Shown piece after piece: positions 41,062-49,529 of a DNA stretch of 64,000 nucleotides. Source of the DNA: Planctomycetota bacterium (lineage in GTDB: Bacteria > Planctomycetota > UBA8742 > UBA2392); NCBI GenBank assembly GCA_016712285.1, contig JADJRK010000001.1, positions 868,001 through 932,000 on the forward strand. The letters run 5' to 3'. The notes under the pieces are model-generated. The model was not told where the DNA came from and ran no database searches. It saw nothing but the letters and a program-made list of their open reading frames with translations. The translations under genes and the position numbers were made by a program. Numbering within the stretch: position 1 is the stretch's first letter; each line of letters opens with the position of its first letter.

Positions 41062-41943
41062 ATGCTTGAGGACGCTGAATTCCTGCCGGCGGATTCTTAC
41101 CCCGCGGACGAACGGCCGCCGCTGGGTGAGTCCGGCGACTTTGCCGACCCCGACGGCACGCGTTGGTCCACCAACGAAGAATTGATCGAGGGCCGCACCC
41201 GCGACGGCCGCCTGGCGCGGCTGCGCTCGCACCTGCTGTACATGCCATGGGAAAAGCCCATTCCCGGCGGGCCCGACACCGCGGACGACAAGCTGCGCGC
41301 GCCGCTGGCCGAGCTGATCTTTCAAGCCGACCTCGAAGCGCTGCAATCGCTGCGCATGGTCGAGTCCTTTCACCTCGACATGGTGACGATGGCAAGCGGC
41401 GTGCTGCGCGGCGGCGAGCCGCCCGGAGGCATGCGCACGGACCAGGTGCTGCGGCTTGGCCAGTACAGCGCGCGCGAAGTGCCTAAGGTGGCGATGATGC
41501 GGCGCGCGTTGATGCAGGAAAGCGCCAAGCGCGCGTGCGAGAAAGACATTCGCGACGCGTTCATGTGGGACCGCGCGCACGCCGTGGTCGCCAACACGCT
41601 GCTGGCGATGGACAAGCAGTTTACCGAAGTCGGGTTCGGAAGCTGGATGCCGTTCCGCTTCCCGGACCAATGGCTGATGTTCTGCGGCGTGATGCGCCGC
41701 GTGCTGGCTGCCAACGGGCTCATTCATGCCAAGAACCCGGATGTGTACCGCCGGCTGCTGGAGGAAACGCCGTTTGTGAAAGCCGAAGAAGACGAGGGCG
41801 TGCGCGGCAAGCTGAAGCTGCCGCACAACTGGAGCAGCCTGTGGACCAACCGCGGCGCGCAAAGCATGCAGGAGCTGTACGAGCGCATGAGCGTGGAGAT
41901 CTACAACAAACTGCCACAGCAGAAGCGGCAGTGGGAACAGTAG
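41062..41943 (+). CDS. Hypothetical protein, all-helical
   Basis: 293 residues from MLEDAEFLPADSY. Long helices with conserved-looking aromatic and acidic residues (ADLEALQSLRMVESFHLDMV, then RALMQESAKRACEKDIRDAFMWDRAHAVVANTLLAM, LYERMSVEIYNKLPQQKRQ). No signal peptide, membrane helix or recognisable motif. It follows the right palindrome cluster by 18 bp; start 41062 was preferred to the 41041 frame start because the latter overlaps a hairpin. Function unknown. Confidence 0.55.
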   Translation: MLEDAEFLPADSYPADERPPLGESGDFADPDGTRWSTNEELIEGRTRDGRLARLRSHLLYMPWEKPIPGGPDTADDKLRAPLAELIFQADLEALQSLRMVESFHLDMVTMASGVLRGGEPPGGMRTDQVLRLGQYSAREVPKVAMMRRALMQESAKRACEKDIRDAFMWDRAHAVVANTLLAMDKQFTEVGFGSWMPFRFPDQWLMFCGVMRRVLAANGLIHAKNPDVYRRLLEETPFVKAEEDEGVRGKLKLPHNWSSLWTNRGAQSMQELYERMSVEIYNKLPQQKRQWEQ

Positions 41944-42335
41944 CGGCGGTGATCCACGAAGGGCCACCAAGAACCACTAAGCACTGCAACGGCGGAACTA
42001 CAGCCTCACGCCAAGGCGCCAAGAACTGCAAAGGCAACTGCTGTCTCACGCAGAGGCGCGGAGACGCGGAGAACTGCCACGGCAACTGACTGCTTGTTGC
42101 ACACAAAGGCACAAAGGCACAAAGAACTGCAACGGCAACTACCATTCGTGGATTATGGCAGTACCAAAGAACCCGCAAAGCGGTTCTCCGCGCCTCTGCG
42201 CCTCTGCGAGAAACAAAGCAGTTCTTAGTGCCTTAGTGTCTTTGTGTGAGACCAGCAGTGAATCCGTAAAGCAGTTCTTGGCGCCTTAGCGCCTTGGCGT
42301 GAGGTACGCCGTTGCAACAAGCAGCAGGGAACCGC
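41944..42335. repeat. Octamer-type intergenic repeat island 6 (no gene)
   Basis: 41948-42312: GTGATCCACGAAGGGCCACC, CAGCCTCACGCCAAGGCGCC, CTCACGCAGAGGCGCGGAGACGCGGAG, CACAAAGGCACAAAGGCACAAAGAACTGCAACGGCAACTACC, CTCCGCGCCTCTGCGCCTCTGCGAGA, TTAGTGCCTTAGTGTCTTTGTG and CTTGGCGCCTTAGCGCCTTGGCGTGAGG. Inverted pairs allow strong hairpins. It sits between convergent genes, so it may act as bidirectional terminator DNA. Confidence 0.8.
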
Positions 42336-43445
42336 TCAGTTTCCGGTGCCGGAGTGCATGCCGCGCAGCAGGGGCATCAGGTCGAGGCTTGCGCCTGCGT
42401 TGCCCGTCAGCGATGCGCCCGCCGGCTGATAATTGAACGTATCGAGCACCCAGCCATTGCGGATGCGTGTCAGCCCGAGCGTTGCCCGCGCCTCGCCGGT
42501 TTCCACCAGGTACGAAAACTGCGCCGTCACGCGCTTTGTTGCCGCCGGCAGCCAGGTCAATTCGGCGCAGCCGCGTGAAAGGCCATTCAGCACCGAGCGC
42601 AAAAACGCGCCATCGTACGCCGATGGTTGCTCGGCGCGGCCTTCGGCAAGCATGCCCGGCGGCAACGGCCCTTGACCGTGCACGCCGGCCCGCAGTGTGT
42701 CGATCACCTGCAACACCGGCGAGTTCTTGCCCGCCGAAAGCAGGTCAATCAAGACAATGCTGCACATGTAGCCATCGTGCGCTTCCGTCGGGCCGCGGAA
42801 CGAAGTGCCGCCCGGCCGCACCACCGTGCTGCGCTGGTGCGGGCCCAGTAGGCTCTCGCTCAGGGCAACGTGGATGTCGCCGGGATCGTCAAGCTCGAAC
42901 AGCCAATAGGCCGCCAGGTAGTCAGAGCGCCGCTCACTCGTGCCCGGCGAAAAGTGTCGCCACGCCGCGCGCAGCAGTGCGGCATCGTCCGAGTCTTCAT
43001 GGGTATCGGCCAGCAATGCGGCAAACTGCTCAATCGTGGAAGGCGACGCGCGCGCACCCATGGAATAGGGACTTGAAGGCATGGAGTATACGCCGAACTC
43101 GTGAAACAACTGTCGGCCCGGCCGCGACGCAGCGGGCTCGGCATTGGCCCACGCGGAATCCGCGGTGCGCGTGTCAGACGGCCAGGCGCTGGTCACTGCA
43201 TCGACAAGCTCGCGGCCTGAGCGCGCCTCTTGCCAGGGCTCGCGCAGCTCTTTTTCAAGGCGTGCCACGGTGTCAGCCACGGCTAGCGCGGCGGGGCGGC
43301 TTGCGCGCAGGTCTTCCAGCGTGACGGGCGTGCCGTCATAGCGCTGGATCGCAGTGTCTGTGGGCTCTGGCGGCGCGTCGATTGCAACGCCACGGCTGCA
43401 ACCAGCCGCGACCAGCAAGAGGAGGGGCAATGAGCGCCAATTCAT
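42336..43445 (-). CDS. Hypothetical lipoprotein
   Basis: 369 residues with a signal peptide and lipobox (VAAGC, Cys16). The remainder is globular with no recognised motif; a Cys pair near the end (GCAELTW region) and Gly/Pro-rich loops suggest an extracytoplasmic protein. Start ATG 43445. Its 3' end adjoins repeat island 6; upstream lies the secretin-N-domain gene in the same orientation, 91 bp away. No function assigned. Confidence 0.55.
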   Translation of the reverse strand: MNWRSLPLLLLVAAGCSRGVAIDAPPEPTDTAIQRYDGTPVTLEDLRASRPAALAVADTVARLEKELREPWQEARSGRELVDAVTSAWPSDTRTADSAWANAEPAASRPGRQLFHEFGVYSMPSSPYSMGARASPSTIEQFAALLADTHEDSDDAALLRAAWRHFSPGTSERRSDYLAAYWLFELDDPGDIHVALSESLLGPHQRSTVVRPGGTSFRGPTEAHDGYMCSIVLIDLLSAGKNSPVLQVIDTLRAGVHGQGPLPPGMLAEGRAEQPSAYDGAFLRSVLNGLSRGCAELTWLPAATKRVTAQFSYLVETGEARATLGLTRIRNGWVLDTFNYQPAGASLTGNAGASLDLMPLLRGMHSGTGN

Positions 43446-43536
43446 GGCGGCATTCTATCGACAACCGCGGCGGCCTGCTAAGCGCGAATCGTCACGAAGC
43501 GGCGAACTTTCCGGGCCTAATCCAGCCGGTCAGAGT

Positions 43537-44553
43537 TCACTTCTTGTCTTCGGGGTTGACGTCCAGCACCTTCAGCGTGTCAGTCGCCCGTTTGTGGTCG
43601 AACTCGCTGCCCCGGAACACGAGTTTGCGGTCGCGCTCAAAGCCGCCAATCTGGATGCTGCCGGCCTTGATGCCGGGCTCAAACATCTCGCGCAGCGTGG
43701 CCGCGGCTTGTGCGGGCGTCAGGTAGATCAGCTTGATGGTGCGGGTAACCTCGGCAAACTCCGGGCGCTCTTCGTGCCGGTCCAGCATGCGCACGCGCTC
43801 GGTGATGCGGTCAAGCTCGTCGCGGCGGCCGCTCATCAACAGCACGTTTGCGGTTTCATGCACGGCAGCTTTCCAGCTTTCGCCGGGTTCACGCAGCCGC
43901 TCGAGCGCCGCCAACGCGCGCTCCGAGGGCACGACGCGCAGCGAGTAGTCGCGCACCACCAGGTCGTCGTCGCGCTCGCCGGCGACATCGGCAGCAGCGG
44001 CGACTTCCCACGCAGCCAGCAGGCGCTCGCGGTAGTCGGTCACGACCAGGGTGTGCGTGGCGCTGAACACTTCGACCGACCCGACGCCGTCGGTAAGGCG
44101 GGGCTTGATGCGCTCGGCAACTTCAGCGGCAGAGGCGCGGCGCAAGCGGATGCTCAGGGCCGCGAACAGCGGCTTGATGTCGTCGGGGTGTTCAAACAGC
44201 GGCGCGCTTTGGGCAGCACCTGCCGCGTCGTAAAGCTGATAGGTGGGGCCGGGCATGCCGCCAACTTCAAAGGGCACAAGCCCGCAGCGCCGCAGCAATT
44301 CAAACAGCAGCAGCGTCTTCTCGGCACGCGACGCGGGCTCAAGGTGCGTGGCTGTAATCCGGCGCGGCTGGCCGGTGGCGTCGCGCAGCACTTCGGCTTC
44401 ATAGATGAACCCGCACCCGATCGACTTCTGGGCCCACATCAGCACGTCGGTGATCGGCGCGTTGTCGAACTCGGGCTTGGGCGGTTGTTCCTGCGCCGTG
44501 GCCGGAACCAGCAATGCCAGCAGCAGTACTAAAGGAAGGAGTATTCGTTTCAT
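43537..44553 (-). CDS. Exported protein with secretin-N-domain-like repeats, no pore domain
   Basis: 338 residues with a signal peptide (KRILLPLVLLLALLVPATAQ). Two or three N0/N1-like segments typical of GspD/PilQ secretins are visible: FDNAPITDVLMWAQKSIGCGFIYEAEVL, a middle VVRDYSLRVVPSERALAALERL, and TIKLIYLTPAQAAATLREMFEPGI. The C-terminal secretin pore domain is absent, so it cannot be a channel alone and may be a scaffold or remnant. The start at 44553 overlaps the EamA permease stop by 4 bp (ATGA). Confidence 0.6.
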   Translation of the reverse strand: MKRILLPLVLLLALLVPATAQEQPPKPEFDNAPITDVLMWAQKSIGCGFIYEAEVLRDATGQPRRITATHLEPASRAEKTLLLFELLRRCGLVPFEVGGMPGPTYQLYDAAGAAQSAPLFEHPDDIKPLFAALSIRLRRASAAEVAERIKPRLTDGVGSVEVFSATHTLVVTDYRERLLAAWEVAAAADVAGERDDDLVVRDYSLRVVPSERALAALERLREPGESWKAAVHETANVLLMSGRRDELDRITERVRMLDRHEERPEFAEVTRTIKLIYLTPAQAAATLREMFEPGIKAGSIQIGGFERDRKLVFRGSEFDHKRATDTLKVLDVNPEDKK

Positions 44554-45455
44554 GCCAACACCTCCAGCGGCTTTGGCCGCCGCTTCCATATGCCGAACAC
44601 CACGCCCAGCAACAGCAGCGAACCGCCGATCAGCTGCAACGTGGTCAACGTGCTGTCCCGGAACACCGCATATTCGTTGCGCAGCAGATACATGATCACC
44701 AGTGACAGGATGGGCTCGCCCAGAATCGTCAGGTTGACGTAAAAGACCGGCACGTACTTGACCACATAGTGAAACAGCGAATGACCCACCAGCGTTGGGA
44801 TTAGTACGGCCAATCCCAGCCACATCCATTGCTCGTTGGTGTAGCCCCACAGCCTGTTTCCGGTCGCCAAGGCAATCGACAGGCAAGTGAGCCCGCCGAC
44901 CCAGTACAGCACAGCCAGGTAGCCCAGCAGCGACATGCGGGGCCGCAGCCGTCGCCCGGCACTGTAACTGAGCACAATGGCGAGGCCGCAGGCCAGCACC
45001 AGCGCGTCGCCGACGAGGTGTGAGGCCTCAAACGTGTAGTCATGCCACACGAAGATGGTAAGGCCGGCGATGGCAATGGCCGACGCCAGCAGCATGCGGC
45101 GGGTCAGTTCTTCTTTCAGCCAGATGGCGCCAATGCCGGCTGCCATCAGGGGTTGCACGCCCAGCAGCACCACGACGCTTTCTTTGCTGGTGTGCGAGAA
45201 CGCCAGGTTGAAGAGGCCGAAGTGCAGGCCGTACATGACGCCCGAGGCAAGCAGCCACAGGCACTCGCGCCCTTTAAGCTGCTTGAGGTCGCGGGCAAGC
45301 GGCCCCGCCGCAAACGGTAGCAGGATCAGCCCGACGGCAAGCAGCCGCCAGGCCGCGAGGGCAAAGGGCTGCACGCCCGCCAGCAGAATCAGCGGTGGCG
45401 CGGTCGAGACCGCCAGCGTGCCAATGAGAAGTGCCAGTGCCGGAAGGCGGCCCAT
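44550..45455 (-). CDS. EamA-family (DMT superfamily) transporter
   Basis: A ten-helix drug/metabolite transporter-type permease of about 301 residues. Two EamA repeats can be seen: first half LAVSTAPPLILLAGVQPFALAAWRLLAVGL to LFNLAFSHTSKESVVVLLGVQPLMAAGIGAIWLKEELT; second half LALVLACGLAIVLSYSAG to LTILGEPILSLVIMYLLRNE. Substrate unknown. A TTG at 45488 gives a slightly longer frame; I chose ATG 45455. Overlaps the secretin-N gene by 4 bp, implying coupling. Confidence 0.87.
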   Translation of the reverse strand: MGRLPALALLIGTLAVSTAPPLILLAGVQPFALAAWRLLAVGLILLPFAAGPLARDLKQLKGRECLWLLASGVMYGLHFGLFNLAFSHTSKESVVVLLGVQPLMAAGIGAIWLKEELTRRMLLASAIAIAGLTIFVWHDYTFEASHLVGDALVLACGLAIVLSYSAGRRLRPRMSLLGYLAVLYWVGGLTCLSIALATGNRLWGYTNEQWMWLGLAVLIPTLVGHSLFHYVVKYVPVFYVNLTILGEPILSLVIMYLLRNEYAVFRDSTLTTLQLIGGSLLLLGVVFGIWKRRPKPLEVLA

Positions 45456-45589
45456 AGTGGGTGCGGATGTTCGGAGATTCAGGGACAAACCGCAATGACC
45501 GCGAAGTCACACGCTGCCGAAGATTCCAATTGCCCCTGTTCTATGGCCCCGCTGAAACACTAAACTGCGGGCCCGCAACTGAGGTGCGC

Positions 45590-46597
45590 ATGCCACTGTT
45601 CAAGATACTCGAAGAGTACAGATGTGAGTCATTGACGCTCGTTGCCGACCACGACAGCGGCTTGAACGCGCTGATTGCCATTCACAGTACGCGCCGCGGG
45701 CCCGCATTCGGCGGCATTCGCACGCTGACCTACAAGAGCCAGAGCGCCGCGGTCACTGATGCTGTGCGGCTTGCACAGGCCATGAGCTACAAGGCGGCTG
45801 TGGCAGACCTGCCCGCCGGCGGTGGCAAAGCCGTCGTGATCAGCACCCCCGACATGAAGCGCAAGCAGGCGTTTCAGGCGCTTGGCCGCGCTGTGGAACG
45901 CTTCGGCGGCAACTACTTCACGGGCCTCGACGTGGGTACGACCCGGGACGACTTGTATGCCGTGGCCGAGAACACAAAGAACGTGGCGCGCGACCTCGAC
46001 TTTGGCAAGGCGACCGCGCGCGGTGTGCTGGCGGCGATCCAAGCTGCGCTCAAGCACAGGTTCGGCAAGGGCGAGGTCAAAGACCGCAGGGTCGCGGTGC
46101 AGGGCCTGGGCGCGGTGGGGGCTGAGCTGGTCACCATGCTGCACGCCGCGGGCGCCGAGGTGTTCATCGCGGACACCGATGCCAAGCTGGCCCACGAAGT
46201 GGGCGAGCGCATGGAGTGCGAGGTGCTGAGCCCGTCGCGTGTGCTGTCGGCCGACGTCGATGTGCTGTGCCCCTGCGCGCTGGGCAGCATCTTTACAGTC
46301 CAGAATGCCGAGAGCCTGCGCTGCACGATCATTGCCGGCAGCGCCAACAACCAGCTTGCCACGCCAGCTGCGGGTGCGGCCCTGTTGAAGGCCGACGTGA
46401 CGTGGGTGCCCGACTTCGTGGCCAACGCCGGGGCGCTGATCAAGGGCGTGCGCGAGCATGAGAAGGGCAAAGAGGTCGGCTTTGACGTGGTGGACCAGAT
46501 ATACGACACCACGCTGCAACTGCTGCAGCGCGCCAAGAAAGAGCATAGGCCGACCAACGCGGTCGCTGAAGCCATCGCACAGGAGCGCCTGGCGTGA
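45590..46597 (+). CDS. Leucine/phenylalanine/valine dehydrogenase family protein
   Basis: NAD-dependent oxidative deamination of branched-chain amino acids is the expected role. Visible elements are GPAFGGIRTLTYKS, AMSYKAAVADLPAGGGKAVV (catalytic Lys region), DVGTTRDDLYAVAENTKNV, NAD-binding VAVQGLGAVGAELV (GxGxxG) and the SANNQLATPAAGAALLKADVTWVPDFVANAGALI segment. 335 residues, a little under the usual ~360 of leucine dehydrogenase; the exact substrate is inferred. ATG 45590 with GAGG ~6 nt upstream; the ORF extends to 45461 without support. It is followed by gluQ with a 4-bp overlap (GTGA). Confidence 0.87.
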   Translation: MPLFKILEEYRCESLTLVADHDSGLNALIAIHSTRRGPAFGGIRTLTYKSQSAAVTDAVRLAQAMSYKAAVADLPAGGGKAVVISTPDMKRKQAFQALGRAVERFGGNYFTGLDVGTTRDDLYAVAENTKNVARDLDFGKATARGVLAAIQAALKHRFGKGEVKDRRVAVQGLGAVGAELVTMLHAAGAEVFIADTDAKLAHEVGERMECEVLSPSRVLSADVDVLCPCALGSIFTVQNAESLRCTIIAGSANNQLATPAAGAALLKADVTWVPDFVANAGALIKGVREHEKGKEVGFDVVDQIYDTTLQLLQRAKKEHRPTNAVAEAIAQERLA

Positions 46598-47541
46598 CGC
46601 CGCTTGGAAGGCTCGCGCCAACGCCATCAGGCCTTCTGCACCTGGGCAACGCCCGCAGCTTTCTGCTGGCATGGCTGTGGGCGCGGGGCAACGTGCTGTT
46701 GCGCATCGAAGACATCGACAAGCCGCGCTGCAAACCCGAGTTCACCAATGCAGCCATCGAAGACCTGAACTGGCTCGCGCTTGTGAAGACGGGCGTGACT
46801 CCCGAGAGCTCACAAAGCACCCGCACCGACCTATACCGAAAGCACTTGAAGTTACTGGCACAACAGGGCCGAGCATACCCATGCTCATGCACGCGCCGCG
46901 ACATAGAGGAAGCAAGCAGTGCGCCACACGGCGACGAGGGCCCGATTTACCCCGGTACCTGCCGCGGCAAATGGCGCGACGCTGCGCACGCCAAGGCGGA
47001 GACCGGGCGCGAGCCGGCTTGGCGGTTTCTGTGGGAGGAACCGCCGGTTGCATTTCACGACGAGGTTGCAGGCGACGTTACGGTTGACCCGTCAACACTC
47101 GGCGATTTCGTGTTGTGGCGCCGCGACGATTTGCCGAGCTATCAGCTTGCCGTCGCCCTGGACGATGCATTGCAGGGGGTCACGCAGGTGCTGCGCGGGC
47201 GCGACCTGTTGCTCAGTACCGCGCGGCAGATGGCGATCCAGCGTGCGCTGGGGCTGCCGTCGCCTGCGGCATGGGCGCACGTCCCGTTCATCCAGGAAGC
47301 CACGGGCCGGCGCATGGCCAAGCGCGACGGCGACCTGTCGCTCAAGGCCCTGCGCGAGCAGGGTGTAGACGCGCGGCGCGTGACCGGCGTTCTGGCCTGG
47401 TCCGCCGGGTTGATCGGCAAACCAGAATCGGCAACCGTCAATGAACTGGTGGGGGAGTTCAACCTGCGAAAGTTGAGCCGTGAAGACTTTGTGCTGCGCG
47501 ACAATCACCTGGGCTGGCTGCTTCACGGCAGCGCCATGTGA
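46594..47541 (+). CDS. gluQ: Glutamyl-Q tRNA(Asp) synthetase
   Basis: Truncated glutamyl-tRNA synthetase paralog that attaches glutamate to queuosine of tRNA-Asp. HIGH-like motif HLGNAR near the start (FxPTPSGLLHLGN), zinc-binding Cys cluster (PCSCTRR... PIYPGTC), KMSKS-like RRMAKRDGDLSLKALR, and no anticodon-binding domain; the 315-residue length fits GluQ and not GltX. The GTG start overlaps the dehydrogenase stop. A strong hairpin follows its stop. Confidence 0.93.
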   Translation: MTPLGRLAPTPSGLLHLGNARSFLLAWLWARGNVLLRIEDIDKPRCKPEFTNAAIEDLNWLALVKTGVTPESSQSTRTDLYRKHLKLLAQQGRAYPCSCTRRDIEEASSAPHGDEGPIYPGTCRGKWRDAAHAKAETGREPAWRFLWEEPPVAFHDEVAGDVTVDPSTLGDFVLWRRDDLPSYQLAVALDDALQGVTQVLRGRDLLLSTARQMAIQRALGLPSPAAWAHVPFIQEATGRRMAKRDGDLSLKALREQGVDARRVTGVLAWSAGLIGKPESATVNELVGEFNLRKLSREDFVLRDNHLGWLLHGSAM

Positions 47542-47561
47542 CGGCCCTCGGCAAATGAAAA

Positions 47562-47584
47562 CCGGGGCGGCAAAGCCGCCCCGG
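47562..47584. terminator. Hairpin between convergent gluQ and coiled-coil gene
   Basis: Perfect 10-bp stem CCGGGGCGGC / GCCGCCCCGG with a 3-nt loop (AAA), 20 bp after gluQ. There are flanking A and T residues in the arrangement GAAAACC...GGAGTGTTG but no long U-tract. It probably serves both convergent genes. Confidence 0.7.
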
Positions 47585-47600
47585 AGTGTTGCACGCGTGA

Positions 47601-48464
47601 CTAGTTCCAGTAGCTGGCGCTTCCGCCGGTGGGCTTGCTGGTGTCTTCCGAGAAGTAGCCGTCGTCCTTTGGCTTGTCAGACTCGGCGACTTCCTGCTCG
47701 GCCATGAACTCTTTCTTCTTGTCGCGGAACTTGCGCACCGCAGCACCGAAGCGGTTGCTGTCGTCTTCGCCGTTGATCGAGGCGTTGATGGCGGCAATGT
47801 CCTCTTCGATCTTCAGAAGTTCAAGCTCGGTCTTCATGTCCTCAATGAACTCTTCCATCTCTTCGATCTTCTTCGACAGGCGCTCTACCGCGTTGTCCAG
47901 CTTGCCGACGTACTGCTTCTTTGCGTCGATGATGCGCTGCTGGCGTTCTTTCTTGCGGTTGATCTTGTCAACTTCGGCCGCCATCTTGTCCGTCTCTTCA
48001 CGGGCGCGGGCTTCGGTCCACTTAATCGACTTGCCCGACGCGTTCGTGATCGTGTACTCGTGGCTGGCCGGTACCTTGCCGGTGCTGTCGTCCACAGTGC
48101 CCGCGGCGACAAGCTGCTCACGCTCGGCCTTGACCTGCTTGACGATGTCCTTGATCGCGTCTTCGTACTTCTTGACCTGCGCGGTGTAACCCAGCACGGT
48201 CCCTTCGTTGTCGGCGGCTGTCCAGGTCTCGCGGCCTTCGCGCTTGACGATGTCGACCTTGAGCTCTTTCTGGCTGGCCTTGTATTCCTCAAGGTTCTTC
48301 TTCAGGCCGTCGACTTCACGCTGCGCCTGTGCAGGGAAGTTCTTGAGGTCCTGTTCGTCCATCCACTCCTTGGCCTGCTCCGGTACGTCGGTCCAGCGAT
48401 AAATCGCGTAGCCGCCCGCGCCGAGCACCACAACTGCGATAAGTCCGATGACTGCCCATTTCAT
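47601..48464 (-). CDS. Membrane-anchored long coiled-coil protein
   Basis: 287 residues. An N-terminal transmembrane helix (MKWAVIGLIAVVVLGAGGYAIY) leads into very charged heptad-rich helices (QAQREVDGLKKNLEEYKASQKELKVDIV; REETDKMAAEVDKINRKKERQQRIIDAKKQYVGKL; RLSKKIEEMEEFIEDMKTELELLKIEEDIAAI), giving a long periplasmic or cytosolic coiled coil. A short disordered C-terminus follows. Not PspA. Function unknown. Confidence 0.75.
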   Translation of the reverse strand: MKWAVIGLIAVVVLGAGGYAIYRWTDVPEQAKEWMDEQDLKNFPAQAQREVDGLKKNLEEYKASQKELKVDIVKREGRETWTAADNEGTVLGYTAQVKKYEDAIKDIVKQVKAEREQLVAAGTVDDSTGKVPASHEYTITNASGKSIKWTEARAREETDKMAAEVDKINRKKERQQRIIDAKKQYVGKLDNAVERLSKKIEEMEEFIEDMKTELELLKIEEDIAAINASINGEDDSNRFGAAVRKFRDKKKEFMAEQEVAESDKPKDDGYFSEDTSKPTGGSASYWN

Positions 48465-48618
48465 GCGATTCTCCTTCCCTCCAGGGGGTTGAGGGTCCTG
48501 GGTTACCCTGATTGCGGATCTTGGTTCGGGAGTTTCATCCCACGGTGTGACAGTAACCCGTCTCCGGTAAGGGCGGCCATTATAAAGACGCCGAGTGTTT
48601 TGAATACGCTAAAGCGAG

Positions 48619-49491
48619 TTACTTGCGGCGCATCCAGTTCACGCATTCCTGAAGCTGCCGCGCCATCTCGGGGGCGCTGGCCCGAAACTTCCAGCCGTGG
48701 CCCGGCAGTACCCACTCAAACCTCAGCGGCAGCAGGCGTTCCATCGACTTGATCTGCTCGTCCCACGAGTACCAGCACGCGGAGCGGAAGGCATACAGGT
48801 TGTTCAAGCGCTTCGACCAGGCCAGGTGATCGCCCGTGAAGAGAAACTTGTCGCGGTAGTGCAGCACCGTGCTGCCGCGCGTGTGGCCTGGTACCGGGAT
48901 CACGGTCAAACCGGGCGCAAGCTCATGCGGCGCGCTGCCCTTGAGCTTGACCTCGGCGTCAAGGCCGCGCCCGTCGTCGGCGTGAATGATCCGCTCGGCG
49001 CCGAATCTGGCGGCCCACTTGGCGTGGTCGGCAACATCATCCCGGTGTGTAAGGTAAAGCCAGCGAATGCCACCCATGTCGGCGATGCGCTTGACCAGCG
49101 GCGCGGCAAAGCGCGGCGAGTCAACCATCACGTTTCCGCCCTCGCGCTGGATGAACCAGCTGGCTGCGCCAAAGCTGCTTTCCGCGTGGTAGCCGCAGTA
49201 GAAAACGTCGTCCTCGACCGGCAAAGGAAACGAAGTACTGACTTCGCGCAAGGCTGCCCGTGTGTCAGCGTCGGTCACGCCGATGCTGGCTGTAGGACAC
49301 GAAACCAGCGCCTGCATAGCCGCAAGACGCTGCGCGCTGCCGGCGGGTTGTGCGCGAACCGCCGACTGGTCGCCAATGTCGTGGAACGTTTCGGGCGCCA
49401 GCCAGCGGCATGTGTCGCAGTCAATGCAGGTGGTGTCGACGAAGAAGTCGCCGGCGGCGTTGGCGGGATGGCGTGTCTTTACGTTCGCCAT
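48619..49491 (-). CDS. Ferredoxin-metallo-beta-lactamase-fold fusion protein
   Basis: 290 residues. The first ~75 form a single-cluster ferredoxin (TCIDCDTCRWLAPETF and, further on, SCPTASIGV), i.e. three Cys then a CP motif for a 4Fe-4S cluster. The rest is an MBL-fold hydrolase with THRDDVADH (metal ligands), GHTRGSTVLHY, FTGDHLAWS and PGHGWKF. Such fusions are known as MBL/ferredoxin proteins of unknown substrate. The ATG at 49491 is followed after the preceding lipoprotein cluster. Function beyond hydrolase/redox is not inferable. Confidence 0.85.
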   Translation of the reverse strand: MANVKTRHPANAAGDFFVDTTCIDCDTCRWLAPETFHDIGDQSAVRAQPAGSAQRLAAMQALVSCPTASIGVTDADTRAALREVSTSFPLPVEDDVFYCGYHAESSFGAASWFIQREGGNVMVDSPRFAAPLVKRIADMGGIRWLYLTHRDDVADHAKWAARFGAERIIHADDGRGLDAEVKLKGSAPHELAPGLTVIPVPGHTRGSTVLHYRDKFLFTGDHLAWSKRLNNLYAFRSACWYSWDEQIKSMERLLPLRFEWVLPGHGWKFRASAPEMARQLQECVNWMRRK

Positions 49492-49529
49492 GCCCGCAGT
49501 TTAGTAAAGCAAGTGCTTTATAAAAGGGG

